Positions 48,401 to 53,935 of a stretch of DNA of 64,000 nucleotides are shown here, in pieces (positions within the stretch are counted from its first letter, which is position 1; every line of letters starts with the position of its first letter). The notes under the pieces are model-generated. The model worked only from the letters and a program-made list of their open reading frames with translations. It had not been told where the DNA came from and ran no database searches. Both the position numbers and the translations under genes were made by a program. The stretch spans positions 62,001-126,000 of the forward strand of contig JANQKF010000017.1 of NCBI GenBank assembly GCA_028281285.1, read 5' to 3'. Source of the stretch: Cyclobacteriaceae bacterium. Lineage in GTDB: Bacteria; Bacteroidota; Bacteroidia; Cytophagales; Cyclobacteriaceae.

Positions 48401-49971
48401 GGATATTCGAAATTCCTTTCAGACTTCAAGCTTACTTCGCCAGTATTTTCGTTTACGTCAAAATAATCTTCATCATGCTTATTACCCAAACTATAAGAAA
48501 TAGCTGTTGAAGAAGAACCAGTAGTGGTGATGGTATATACCAGCCCTTTTTCATTCTCTTTAAAACTGACTTCTGCCGAGGAAGAAATCGAAAATGTGGC
48601 CTTAGCAACTGAAAAGAAACTCTCATGACCCTCTACCTGATCATCTGTTTGATCTGCATCTGAATCATATGCCGTAATCGCGTATTCAGTAGAGATGTCT
48701 CCTCCAGCCACCGTATATGAAGTAACATTTCCAAGGTCTATAGAAGTTGCATAAGAATACCCTGTTGGTGTTCCGTAATGTAATCTATAACCTGCCACAT
48801 CGGATTCTGCGTTAGCTGACCAGTTTAACAAAACACCAGAACCGGATGTAGTTTTTGTAACATCAGATGGCGGAGAAATTGGAGCTGTAGTATTTAAAGA
48901 AGTTAAAAATGGCGTGTAATCTACTTCATCCAGTTGAAAATCATCTGTTTGATCATATATCGCTGATTGAATTTCAGATTCAATTGTTGTACCCCAATAA
49001 TTGTTTTCAGCAGAAACAACACTAACAGAAAAGTCATCCAACCTGGTTGAAAGTCTATATTTATATTGACTTCCACCTAAAAGATTATTGCCTGTAACAT
49101 TCCCCACATGCCCAACTATATGATCTCCAGCACTGATTTTATATGTGTTGTTAATAAAATCTATATATGTTCCTTGCTGAAATTTTGAAATGTTGGTGTT
49201 GATGTAATTATTTTTAATCACATATTTTGTTCCAGCACCATAACTTTGAGGATAAAATCTACTAATGGTACAATCATTAAAAATGTTGTATTCCATATGA
49301 CATGAAGTTATACTAAAGGCAACTTCATGAAATATGTTCTTCCTGAGTATTGTGTTAGATTCGTTATCTGCACTTATTTCTCCTCTAACAAAAACATTAT
49401 TTTCAACTATAGTAGTCTCATTCACATTTGATCCCCCCCATCCGTTGAATACTATATTAACATCCTCTAAATGAGAATTAGAAAGCAAAATAGAAACCTG
49501 ATTGTTTGAAGCACCGGAATTATACTCGTGGGTGTTAACTAAATGACTGCTCGAATGTCCTCCAGACATTACAGGGTCAAAACTACCTGATGTTGGGTTC
49601 TTAATAATAGCATGCTTGATTCTATTCCCACTGTCATCACTGGGATTATAATCAACTGCACTGTCATCAAAATGTATACCTCTTCCAAATGGATCAAATG
49701 TAATTTTTTTAGCATCTGTCCCGACTGCCACTAAGGTGCCATCAACTTTAATAAAAGTATCATTATCCAATTGAATTCGGACACCAGGCTCAATAGTCAA
49801 AGTAACATTGCTAGAAACTAGGATATTTCCAGAAAGAAGGTAAGGGCTATTAGCCAAAGTCCATGTTTCATCCGATGAAATAACTCCAGATACACTAGTT
49901 TGAGTATAACTTAGTTGACAAGTAAATAGGACAAAAACTCCTGCGAATAGAGCAAGTATTCGATTTAGCAT
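33448..49971 (-). CDS. giant T9SS-secreted multidomain NHL/cadherin/Ig protein
   Basis: One open frame of about 5,507 aa. Start at 49971 ('MLNRILALFAGVFVLFTC') gives a clean signal peptide; an ATG at 50013 adds 14 residues. In order: right-handed beta-helix (about 25-360); fibronectin III (370-450); cadherin-like; six six-bladed NHL propellers at about 610-927, 1215-1544, 1735-2070, 2272-2615, 2807-3132 and 3324-3650, each blade with a 'TTFAGSG..G..DG' and 'YVAD..NH.IRKI' pattern and each nested in a CADG-type domain; SbsA-like and other Ig domains (3690-3900); a choice-of-anchor D domain (about 4000-4110); about five Ig/cadherin-like repeats (4440-4930); four cadherins (4920-5320); a second anchor-D domain (5320-5410); and a T9SS type A domain ending 'VTKRLIIKR'. 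Probably a surface adhesin or scaffold; its ligand is unknown. Confidence 0.93.
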   Translation of the reverse strand: MLNRILALFAGVFVLFTCQLSYTQTSVSGVISSDETWTLANSPYLLSGNILVSSNVTLTIEPGVRIQLDNDTFIKVDGTLVAVGTDAKKITFDPFGRGIHFDDSAVDYNPSDDSGNRIKHAIIKNPTSGSFDPVMSGGHSSSHLVNTHEYNSGASNNQVSILLSNSHLEDVNIVFNGWGGSNVNETTIVENNVFVRGEISADNESNTILRKNIFHEVAFSITSCHMEYNIFNDCTISRFYPQSYGAGTKYVIKNNYINTNISKFQQGTYIDFINNTYKISAGDHIVGHVGNVTGNNLLGGSQYKYRLSTRLDDFSVSVVSAENNYWGTTIESEIQSAIYDQTDDFQLDEVDYTPFLTSLNTTAPISPPSDVTKTTSGSGVLLNWSANAESDVAGYRLHYGTPTGYSYATSIDLGNVTSYTVAGGDISTEYAITAYDSDADQTDDQVEGHESFFSVAKATFSISSSAEVSFKENEKGLVYTITTTGSSSTAISYSLGNKHDEDYFDVNENTGEVSLKSERNFEYPDDADRNNVYKIEVRANDGSIETNREVNISITDENDAPFQVSKPVGRYVQGEEIFSPLQFADPDKDEVSISPINIPSWVALNQIPGSLKTYVGSGNEGRDDRIGGNASFSIPQYIATTNDGWFVSEPEKHRIRKVSTQGEVTTYTGAGQKGFENGSINFASFNHPMGLDVDYEGSLYVADRDNHVIRKVSATGVVTTFAGTGTPGATNGVGTNASFNSPVNVAVDNKLNVYVADAGNNVIRKISKDGVVTTLAGSGTAGFTNGNGSSASFNNPVALGFHRPTETLYVVDQSNHAIRKIDMVGNVTTVIGNGSAGSDDGLNGTLSSPTEILFDRRDDLYIVETGANRIRKHILRTGITTTLLETNQGFVDGEWSQAKINGPIGLASTLSGFYLVDSKNHTIREVILPMYALEGTAPQSTGQFRAEFRAEDGRGGELDENLTYTIYRSTASAPSFGSTNEVFYEENKEGTVHQAIAHYPLTSFTYSLGNSNDNNLFTIDGTNGEILFKSSPDFESPEDLNGDNKYEINIVASGGGQQISQLVTITVTDVDEDAPVFTSPANINFVENSTADAYKAKATDDNPISYAITGGADANFFKIGEITGVVTFLSIPTVANPQDKNNDNVYEIEIRASDNFNFTKQTIFITVVDQSASQLPFFTSTPLVQINDNEYYSYQIQTSDDQNLNVSATVLPDWLKIIRENQGEVSTIAGSTYGSSRDGSVETVTFTALTNVAEDSKGNIYVAESFGHQIRKISLHGEVTTFAGVGHAGYRDGAGREAKLNWPIAIVIDNEDNVFVADSENHRIRKITPDGVVSTFAGIGVPGFDDGDKDVATLNLPYAMAFDNAGNLLVSEHGNHAIRRIASNGSISTVAGSGNSGSVEGVGKAASFNRPQGLAVDNGGNVYVVDSGNNKIRKIESDGTVTTLAGSGTIGSQDGNGASASFNGPTEIVLDRQSLFVADFSNHLIREISLTGDVTTFSGTGNGEAKDGDLNEAAFNYPYGISKDYTGNLLVSEYGSGRVRKIANGGFFLQGSPEGKSGNYEVQLLTEDGSGNSACQTFTILVNRVELRVKSILRANSTTQKIHNPDARFRVTFNKRIQNLGTDDIGFNPSGVQGRVSGLVKIDDQTFDITLNGVSEGLVDLDFLNSSDITDMSGNPLENLLPIMPEENFIIENQAPKIESSPVLMVNEDEQYLYRLKVSDPDGDPLNFRGINLPDWLSTSGDSPGYFTQFAGSGSSGFLNGLKDQASFNQPMDVKADQSGNLFIVDFNNHAIRKIAPDGQVTTFAGSGTAGNADGQGTAASFNSPVFIDLDGDGNIIVPDLSNNIIRKITPDGLVTTIAGSGSASSVDGNGLAVSFHFPYGIAIASDGTIYISETGSHSIRKIANDGTVTTLAGSGSPGYVDGTGSAASFSRPTGLALDADDNLYVADEGNYRIRRVTPAGVVTTFAGSGAQGRVNGSANNASFTSVAGLHFGSNGVLYVADRSNNLVRQIDSSGQVSDFAGTGAGGLSLSAKNPLEARVVSPHGITQDPHGNFFITQVTQGRIAKVSAGEFELSGDPAGKTGDHEITLEVFDNFYSVANEEFTNTRQSYTLTVKDVFAPRITNIKRFSPLTENTNCALLTFRVEFSEKVRNVGLGDFLVRVNGISDRIMAVTERVEGLTYDVDVALTSDIGLVKLEIQGGTDIEDLGGNRLSNHTPTGVYETYNLINSDPIFSSQPPIALGLNMDYQYDIEVTDPDPNELEVSSLQLPSWLTLEQKVQVTTVAGNGSGTFKDGSAAEAAFQQAQDAVMDSKGNIFVADALARVIRKITPDGIVSTFAGSQGQVGSKDDFGRAATFSFPYALAIDDKDNLYVADNGYYSGSSKYAATIRLITPEGQVMSYAGGKGEAAIVDGFGLHAKFFNPLDIAVDKEGNVYVTDVDNSKSDGLHVIRKITPNFDVITIAGSTRGYIDGVGAEAKFSNPIGLTVDICGNIFVADYDNHRIRKVTKDGVVTSFSGNGIAGFKNGSALESKFSGPLDLAFGYDGNLYVSEQGNAAIRKVGSDGSVRTFAGTGDIDYADGEALSAKFNYPTGIFYTSGGELIIADNGNFRIRKITSSVTLKGNSGGTEGDHLVKLQVSDGKGGLAEQSFTIHVDASSPEVISIERLEPLSENAHAAMVSFKVTLSEDGVNIDPNDFIIESGGANGIVSSVEKLEAKGEYKVKISQINTTGVLNLSLSESQDIKDLAGNVLVDITPQNEEAFSIVNSNPRFTSNPDIDISVNKDYCYAITTEDSDSDLASITGIEIPSWLFLSPVNSVEVFAGSIQGDLSGKRLQAQFDGPRGMAYDSKGNLYISEINNHKIKKIDVNGLVTDFAGSVVGDEIGTLETVKFNGPYGLTFDKDDNLYVADYFNHKIKKISPSGEVTLVAGSGTQGYLDGNAAEAQFYRPSKVQFDSKGNLFIMDAFNFRIRKLASDGTVSTFAGSGENGDLDGIGIGAKIGLSYDFIIDAEDNILLADHGADKIKKITPNAEVTTIVGSEEGDLDGVGTGAKLAGPSSIIADEFGNLYIVERRGSLKIKKISPSFEVTTLAGKRPEELNGEPSLFLDPRGIVMGPQGMLYISDSRYDNIKRLNLYPVLKGNPGNESGKFQVKLEAKDGFGGSAIQDFEITVTDQIAPQFLNITRHQPRDENVRTSKVTFLVEFSERLKNIERADFNLTGDVTGIVNRVEAPAGDGYYLVEVINLKGSGLLGLELKSGKDIVDFGDNVLANLLPEGKNEKYNISENTAPKFSTEPIISVDEGKDYLYSVRATDENGDAITFTAPVLPSWLRVNSPGVSTFLNNATGYQDGPIETAQIDGPGHIAFDSFNNMYITDNGNKRIRKITPGGVVSTFAGSGQQGSVDGKASEAQFSSISGIAVDAHDNVYVTDRTRIRKITQAGDVSTLAGSATSGFVDGKGAEAQFNGLYALTIDKEGNIYAAENASQQTIRKITPDGVVTTLAGSSASGSQDGQGTEASFNSIWDLVIGQDGNIYVADAFNHLIRKVTPSGQVTTLAGIQGGGYSEGSGNQASFNFPIGLDVDANGNLLVADWGNNRIRKVTTDGLVSTLVGSQSGTQDGPIDQALFVNPAVVEVDRTGNVFVIPYLTSRIRKVAFDFSITGNSKDQLGLHDVVLLADDGLGGTTEQAFTITVNDISIPKIIAFNPQNGTNNVPVGNNLEFTFDESIQAGTGKITLNDSQTGTELMAVDVTGSEVTVSDKTVTINPNVDLPEKREIFVKIPNTAFTDGTNNFPGIDNKETWNFRTVDLTAPVVQIISPTSPLVFKNEFKVNFIFDEPVVGFDIADITAKNAELSDFKGSGKAFSVMASAREDGELTLQIKEGMLTDESGNQNEDSEIFKRVVEATNVAPAENTLSNNELAENLPPGTFIGEFTATDSDFEDQHSFKLVQGEGSTDNAAFRIIGNKLFAKATFDFETKNSLSIRVRTTDARGMSRDDIKTIVVLNQAEPAMSIFLPRPDDPTDGTRHLAFQGTRIGQTRTRTIELSNTGSDGNVEISKIEAPEGFTVDQSELSIPEGEKKTVTVTFTPVDEKVYAGQLTITSNAGQRKIDTGGRGVRNRKPIAVSPQRPVFMRRDRLIRLWGFDPDGDEIKYEIVESPANGTLTAGAQPGTYTFTANNLTPGTVYEDAIKFKVVETESGLESDVGTHRFKFRVRDTQHTITNLEVISEDASALGLTLNFEDAVVNESYDFKLEYYDLSDITNAQYITAVSSNHKKENLTFTDGSTSLNFEIQSVDHPYVFSAEQVFVVVELVSDNGFSDSKAYIISNQGTGAEVLNTEGSSSSDGQFFVFAAQTSVPENESVEINLFAVEFGAFSLSDASISITEEVSNGSLTSPVEVKKSDNLAQWTVTYSSDTEIGLLDDFEFTVNHPGRDGSAVGNAEIEVVGINDSPTLETIDDQQTDEETALQVALEVADPDNELIITATSSDDDVSVEVNGSTLNITPGAEFNGTSTITVTVTEQGTEDLFSEIEQFELTVNPVNDKPVVTTIGNQAVDEDNELVLLLSATDVDADVPLFDFAANSDNDQVTFALDGSTLTITPSENFNGQVEFSITADDGLGTTNSVSEAEVFTLTVNPVNDAPEVSTSIPSQSLVEGFPAYTLDLSQYFNDLETASSDLTYTTTSLSNVALNVSGSNLTITAVDGVIGLETATVTASDGELSVSQEVAFITAEASGQVSVANPITDLVLNEDFGSRSIDLSNVFSYSADASATFTYVISGNNNIEASMNGQTLELTSQDNFNGDDTIFIIGSTDGQSSFTSFDIQVDPVNDAPELVIPISDETVAEDDTFTKVISGDAFNDVDGDQLTYSADFEANWLSFDASTRTFSGTPLNNDVGTINVTVTAVDGSGAEASDSFDLEITNTNDDPTDIAITSDDIDENSIIGTVVGVLSSTDQDVGDNTFTYALVAGAGDTDNAKFEIVEGELKTKEIVNFEAQSSYSVRIQTTDGFEGAFAEAFTISVNNLNEAVTSISLDNLSLNENTTKGTAIGALTSTDEDGTDTFSFELTEGEGDDDNALFAIVDSNLTANWVFDFETESTYNIRLKSTDAGGLSFEETFTITINDVNEVPTAFSLLTATLAENAANGLTIGGFEVTDPDANDTHSFELVAGEGDTDNSLFKISGNKLASNAEFDFEQKNQYSVRIKSTDVGGLSVENSFTISITDVNEAATDIELDDLSIPENQSAGTLVGNLTAIDPDGNDTHTFALVSGQGDSDNGSFDINGTTLVSKEEFDFETKNEYLIRLQTMDREGLTFEKSLVIIIENQAEPIIETSSANLSFGTVEVGETSQLSFEIQNSGDGTLVIQSIELPATYSADWTSGEIAPSSSQVVNVTFEPADAEVYAGQIVITSNGGEQVIEVTGEGEIVTGIDLPTLSPDLLRTYPNPTSDLVTIDLTLLRMSTPEMGIYDVNGIRVFRKVKIREETVTVDVSSYTQGIYLIRLIGDKGIVTKRLIIKR

Positions 49972-50113
49972 ATTGAGGTATCTAGGTAGTACAGTAAACA
50001 TAAGAATATTCACCGAACGGAATCAGCCCATAATACTTTTTAATAGAAAAATAATGATAGACGGTAGTCATAAACAAAAAGCTCCAAACTCAACTGATTA
50101 GAAGGCTTTTACA

Positions 50114-50121
50114 TATATTTG
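50114..50121 (+). promoter_or_regulatory. candidate M28 operon promoter -7 element
   Basis: TATATTTG matches TAnnTTTG exactly, 21 bp before the ATG at 50143, in the region divergent from the giant gene. The -33 element is unclear. Confidence 0.4.
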
Positions 50122-50142
50122 AGCCTCCCAAACATCAGTATC

Positions 50143-51606
50143 ATGCAACTCCGTAACGGACTTATTTTATTAACATCCATACTTTTTCTTTCCTGTAGTG
50201 TTGAACAACAAAGCCAGGTAAGCATTTTTCAAAAAATTAATGAGGAGGTTCTTGCCAACTCTCGAGCCTACGAAACGCTTGGTGAAGCAACTTCTACTAT
50301 AGGGCATCGATTAACAGGGTCTGAAAACGGAGCAAAAGCCGAAGAATATACCTACAATCTCTTGAAAGGATATGGAATGGAAGATGTACAATACCATCCC
50401 TTTGAAGTGGAATCGTGGTCAAGAGGTGATATTGAAGTAAAAATTGGAAGCAGAACCAACAAAGAGCTTGCCTCGGCAGTAACCTTGGCGCATTCTCCTG
50501 TTGAAGCAGACATTAATGCAGAAATCATTGATATGGGCAACGGCTTGGAAGCCGACTACGCTGCCAAACCAGGAGCCGTAGGAGGTAAGATCGCCCTTGT
50601 CTATATCGGTATATTGCCCGGAAGCCCAGAAGGAACCTCGAACTTACATCGTTCTGAAAAAACGGCACTCGCTACTCAAAACGGAGCGATTGGCATTATT
50701 ATTATCAATCAGGTTCCCGGAGGAGTACTTCTCACAGGCACCGCTTCTGTAACGGGGAGTCTAATCCCGATTCCAGCAGTTTGCATTGGCCGGGAAGACG
50801 GAATGGCACTAAAGGAAAAGATAAAATCTCAGCGTCAATACGCGTCAATTAGCATGACCAACTTTTCAGAGGTGATCAAGGCACGGAACGTAATCGCCAC
50901 GATAAAAGGAAGTGAATTACCTGATGAAATTGTCATCGCAGGAGGACATCTTGATTCATGGGATTTAGCCACCGGGGCGATCGACAATGGCATTGGCTCG
51001 TTTGCAGTTTTAGACATGGCCAGAACTTTTCAGGCACTGAAGCTGAAACCCAAAAGAACTGTAAAGTTTATCATGTTTATGGGTGAAGAAGAGGGGCTTT
51101 TGGGTTCAAGACAATTGGTGAATGAAGCTATCGCAAATGGAACAATCGATCAAATTAAGTATGTGATGAATCAGGACATGTCTGGCAATCCAAAGGGATT
51201 CAACGCTGGTGGTAGGCCTGAGGCAGTGGCGTTCTTCGATGAAGTGGGGGCGCAAATCATGTCCATTGATTCTACCACTTTCAAAAATGATAATAGCAAT
51301 GGTGCCGGACTTCACAGTGACCATCAACCTTTTATGCTTCAGGGAATCCCATATACTTCTTCAAACTCCAATCTGGATCGATCAATTTATGGATGTTATC
51401 ATTCAGATTGTGATGATTTTGACTTGGTAAACAAGGAGCACATGGTGAACAATGTGCGATTCAGTTCAATGATGCTCTATGCTCTGGCAGATGCTGACGA
51501 ACTTCCCGCTAAAAAGCTGAATGATCTTGAAACCAAAGAATTTTTGGAAAAAAGACGGTTGAAGCTAAAGCTTAAAATCGGTGGCGACTGGCGATGGGAT
51601 GATTAA
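50143..51606 (+). CDS. M28 family metallopeptidase lipoprotein (carboxypeptidase Q-like)
   Basis: An exported zinc peptidase of about 487 aa. 'MQLRNGLILLTSILFLSCS' is a lipoprotein signal (lipobox FLSC) and sets the start at 50143. A protease-associated domain lies at about 120-240 ('GGKIALVYIG', 'NGAIGIIIINQVPGG'). The M28 domain carries zinc ligands and catalytic residues in 'IAGGHLDSWDLATGAIDNGIG' (HxD and D, given in part), 'MGEEEGLLGS' (general base Glu), 'MNQDMSG' and 'GLHSDHQPF'. Similar to carboxypeptidase Q/PGCP dipeptidases. Four bases before a D-aminoacylase-family gene, so probably an operon for peptide or N-acyl amino acid breakdown. Confidence 0.93.
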   Translation: MQLRNGLILLTSILFLSCSVEQQSQVSIFQKINEEVLANSRAYETLGEATSTIGHRLTGSENGAKAEEYTYNLLKGYGMEDVQYHPFEVESWSRGDIEVKIGSRTNKELASAVTLAHSPVEADINAEIIDMGNGLEADYAAKPGAVGGKIALVYIGILPGSPEGTSNLHRSEKTALATQNGAIGIIIINQVPGGVLLTGTASVTGSLIPIPAVCIGREDGMALKEKIKSQRQYASISMTNFSEVIKARNVIATIKGSELPDEIVIAGGHLDSWDLATGAIDNGIGSFAVLDMARTFQALKLKPKRTVKFIMFMGEEEGLLGSRQLVNEAIANGTIDQIKYVMNQDMSGNPKGFNAGGRPEAVAFFDEVGAQIMSIDSTTFKNDNSNGAGLHSDHQPFMLQGIPYTSSNSNLDRSIYGCYHSDCDDFDLVNKEHMVNNVRFSSMMLYALADADELPAKKLNDLETKEFLEKRRLKLKLKIGGDWRWDD

Positions 51607-51609
51607 ATA

Positions 51610-53169
51610 ATGAAGCACCTATCAATTGGTTTATTTATCGCTCTAATTGCCACGGCTTGTGGTGGGAATAGAGCATTTGATAGGTTCATTGAACCCAACA
51701 AAGACTTCCCGATTGCAATAGTCAATGGTACTATAATTGACGGTACAGGAAAAGAACCCTACCAGTCAGACCTATTGATTCATGATGATCGTATCGTCTA
51801 CATAGGCAAGGTGGACCTCGACAAAATCAATGTTGAGTCTATAATTGATGCCCAAGACAAATTCATTACTCCAGGGTTCATTGATGTCCACACTCATGGT
51901 AACCCTATACGAGGTACTTCTTTCGAAAATTTCCTGGCAGCTGGTGTTACCACAATCGTACTAGGACAAGACGGAAGCAATCCATTTCTGAGTAATCCAG
52001 AGCAACGCTGGCATGTTGTGCCATGGATGGATTCTTTGGAACGCATCGATCTTGAACTAAATATAGCCATGTTGGTTGGGCATGGAGCCCTCAGAAGACT
52101 ATCCAAAATCTCTGATCAAGGTACCCCGACAAATGATCAGATCGAAACAATGGTCGGGAATTTAAGTCGGGCACTTGACTCAGGATGTTATGGCATAAGC
52201 ACTGGTCTGGAGTATGTACCAGGCATGTACGCCACTAAGCCCGAACTTCAAGCTCTGGCGAAGGTTGTTGGTAAGGCAGACGGAGTAATGATGAGTCATA
52301 TGCGGAACGAAGATGATGATGCCATTGAAGCATCAATCCAGGAATTGTTGGAACTTGGGAGCTATTGTAAAGTCCATGCTTCACATTTAAAAGTGGTCTA
52401 TGGAAAGGGGGCGGATCGTGGTAAGGAAATTCTGAAAATTCTTGAAGAAGCAAGAGACAATGGGATTGAAGTTTCAGCCGATGTGTATCCTTACATTGCC
52501 AGCTATACCGGAATAGGGATACTCTTCCCTATGTGGAGCAAAACTCAAAGTCAGTTTAAAGAAGTCGTAAAAACAAGAAAAGCGGAACTTGAGGACTATT
52601 TACTGAAACGAGTTCTAAAAAGAAACGGACCAGAAGCCACACTCTTTGGTACAGGCAAATATGCCGGAAAGAGGTTGAGCGAAGTCGCTGAAGAGGAAGG
52701 CAAGTCCTATGTGGACGTGTTGATGGATGTTAATCCACAGGGTGCCTCAGGAGCCTATTTCATCATGGACCAGGAGCTCCAGGATGTGTTCATCACCCAT
52801 CCTGAAATCATGATTGCCTCCGATGGTTCACCCACCATGCTGCACCCCAGGGGACACGGCAGTCAGGCTAGAATTATAGAGCGATATGTGAATGAACAGA
52901 AGGTGCTAAACCTGTCACAAGCGATCTACAAAATGTCAGGTCTGCCTGCAAAGACCATGGGGCTTGAGGAAAGAGGAACCATTAAAGTTTACAATCATGC
53001 TGATATACTGGTATTCAATCCATCACGAATCAAGGAAAATGCGACATTCACTGATCCTTACCAATTTTCAGAAGGATTTGAGTATGTTATTTTAAATGGC
53101 AAGCTGACCAGGCAAAATAATGAGCTCCTGCTTTCTGATGCGGGCAGATTATTAAGAAAAAACCAATAA
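51610..53169 (+). CDS. N-acyl-D-amino-acid deacylase family lipoprotein
   Basis: A metal-dependent amidohydrolase of 519 aa with a lipoprotein signal 'MKHLSIGLFIALIATACGG' (lipobox ATAC). Metal-site motif 'GFIDVHTHGNP' follows a short beta-sandwich segment 'AIVNGTIIDGTGKEPYQSDL'. Further motifs: 'GCYGISTGLEYVPG', 'MMSHMRNEDDD', 'KVHASHLKV' and 'ASDGSPTMLHPRGHG'. These fit the D-aminoacylase/dihydroorotase-like branch that removes acyl groups from N-acyl-D-amino acids; actual substrate is unknown. The gene sits between the M28 peptidase and the TSUP permease with essentially no spacing. Confidence 0.9.
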   Translation: MKHLSIGLFIALIATACGGNRAFDRFIEPNKDFPIAIVNGTIIDGTGKEPYQSDLLIHDDRIVYIGKVDLDKINVESIIDAQDKFITPGFIDVHTHGNPIRGTSFENFLAAGVTTIVLGQDGSNPFLSNPEQRWHVVPWMDSLERIDLELNIAMLVGHGALRRLSKISDQGTPTNDQIETMVGNLSRALDSGCYGISTGLEYVPGMYATKPELQALAKVVGKADGVMMSHMRNEDDDAIEASIQELLELGSYCKVHASHLKVVYGKGADRGKEILKILEEARDNGIEVSADVYPYIASYTGIGILFPMWSKTQSQFKEVVKTRKAELEDYLLKRVLKRNGPEATLFGTGKYAGKRLSEVAEEEGKSYVDVLMDVNPQGASGAYFIMDQELQDVFITHPEIMIASDGSPTMLHPRGHGSQARIIERYVNEQKVLNLSQAIYKMSGLPAKTMGLEERGTIKVYNHADILVFNPSRIKENATFTDPYQFSEGFEYVILNGKLTRQNNELLLSDAGRLLRKNQ

Positions 53170-53916
53170 ATGGATCTTTGGGATGTTTTACTGCTCTTTG
53201 GTGTCGGTATAATCTCAGGGATTATTAACACACTTGCCGGAGGAGGATCACTGCTTACACTGCCTGTCCTTATATTTCTGGGTCTTTCTCCAAACGTTGC
53301 CAACGCCACCAACAGAATCGGTGTATTCTTCAATGGGGTATTTGCCATTCGAGGATATATGAGCAAGGGCCTTCAAATCAGCAAATACAGTTATTGGCTG
53401 GGATTAGCTGCATTTCCGGGAGCGTTCCTCGGAGCAATTCTGGCAGCCAAAATCGAAGGAGCATTATTCAATAAAATATTAGCCGCAGCTATTCTTGTTA
53501 TCGTGGCTTATATGCTGTTTGGACCCAAATCGTTTGACCACGCTGGGGAACGCACCGACCGAAAAACGAATGCTATTGGTCTTGTGATCTTCTTCTTTAT
53601 CGGTTTGTATGGAGGCTTTATTCAAGCAGGTGTCGGCTATCTTATCATGGCCGCATTGAGTATGGTCAATCGGTTCAGTCTCCTAAAAACAAATGCAGCA
53701 AAGGCCGTTTCAGTACTCATTTATACATTGGCCTCATTGATCGTTTTCATTTACTACGGGATTATCAATTGGGAATTGGGCATTGCCTTGGCAGTGGGAA
53801 ACTCGCTTGGAGGCTGGTTGACCAGCAGGTGGAGTGTAGGAGCCAATGAAAGATGGATACGCTATTTTGTCATGATCACAGCAATTGCTTTCGCTATCAA
53901 ACTCTTCTTCTTTTAG
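53170..53916 (+). CDS. TSUP family transporter (TauE/SafE-like)
   Basis: An inner-membrane protein of 248 aa with about eight hydrophobic helices and the two TSUP half-repeats: 'GIISGIINTLAGGGSLLTLP' and 'FIGLYGGFIQAGVGYLIMAA'. The family exports sulfite, sulfoacetate or other organic anions, and some members are importers. Its ATG directly follows the stop codon of the deacylase gene, so it is co-transcribed and may handle a product of peptide or N-acyl amino acid cleavage (inference). Nothing in it identifies the substrate. Confidence 0.88.
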   Translation: MDLWDVLLLFGVGIISGIINTLAGGGSLLTLPVLIFLGLSPNVANATNRIGVFFNGVFAIRGYMSKGLQISKYSYWLGLAAFPGAFLGAILAAKIEGALFNKILAAAILVIVAYMLFGPKSFDHAGERTDRKTNAIGLVIFFFIGLYGGFIQAGVGYLIMAALSMVNRFSLLKTNAAKAVSVLIYTLASLIVFIYYGIINWELGIALAVGNSLGGWLTSRWSVGANERWIRYFVMITAIAFAIKLFFF

Positions 53917-53935
53917 GCAATACGTATTTTAGTTT

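Noticed and set aside
33517-48510. Many open frames on the plus strand opposite the giant gene.
   Set aside because: They are short, Ser/Thr/Val-rich antisense shadows of a biased coding sequence and have no family features or start signals.
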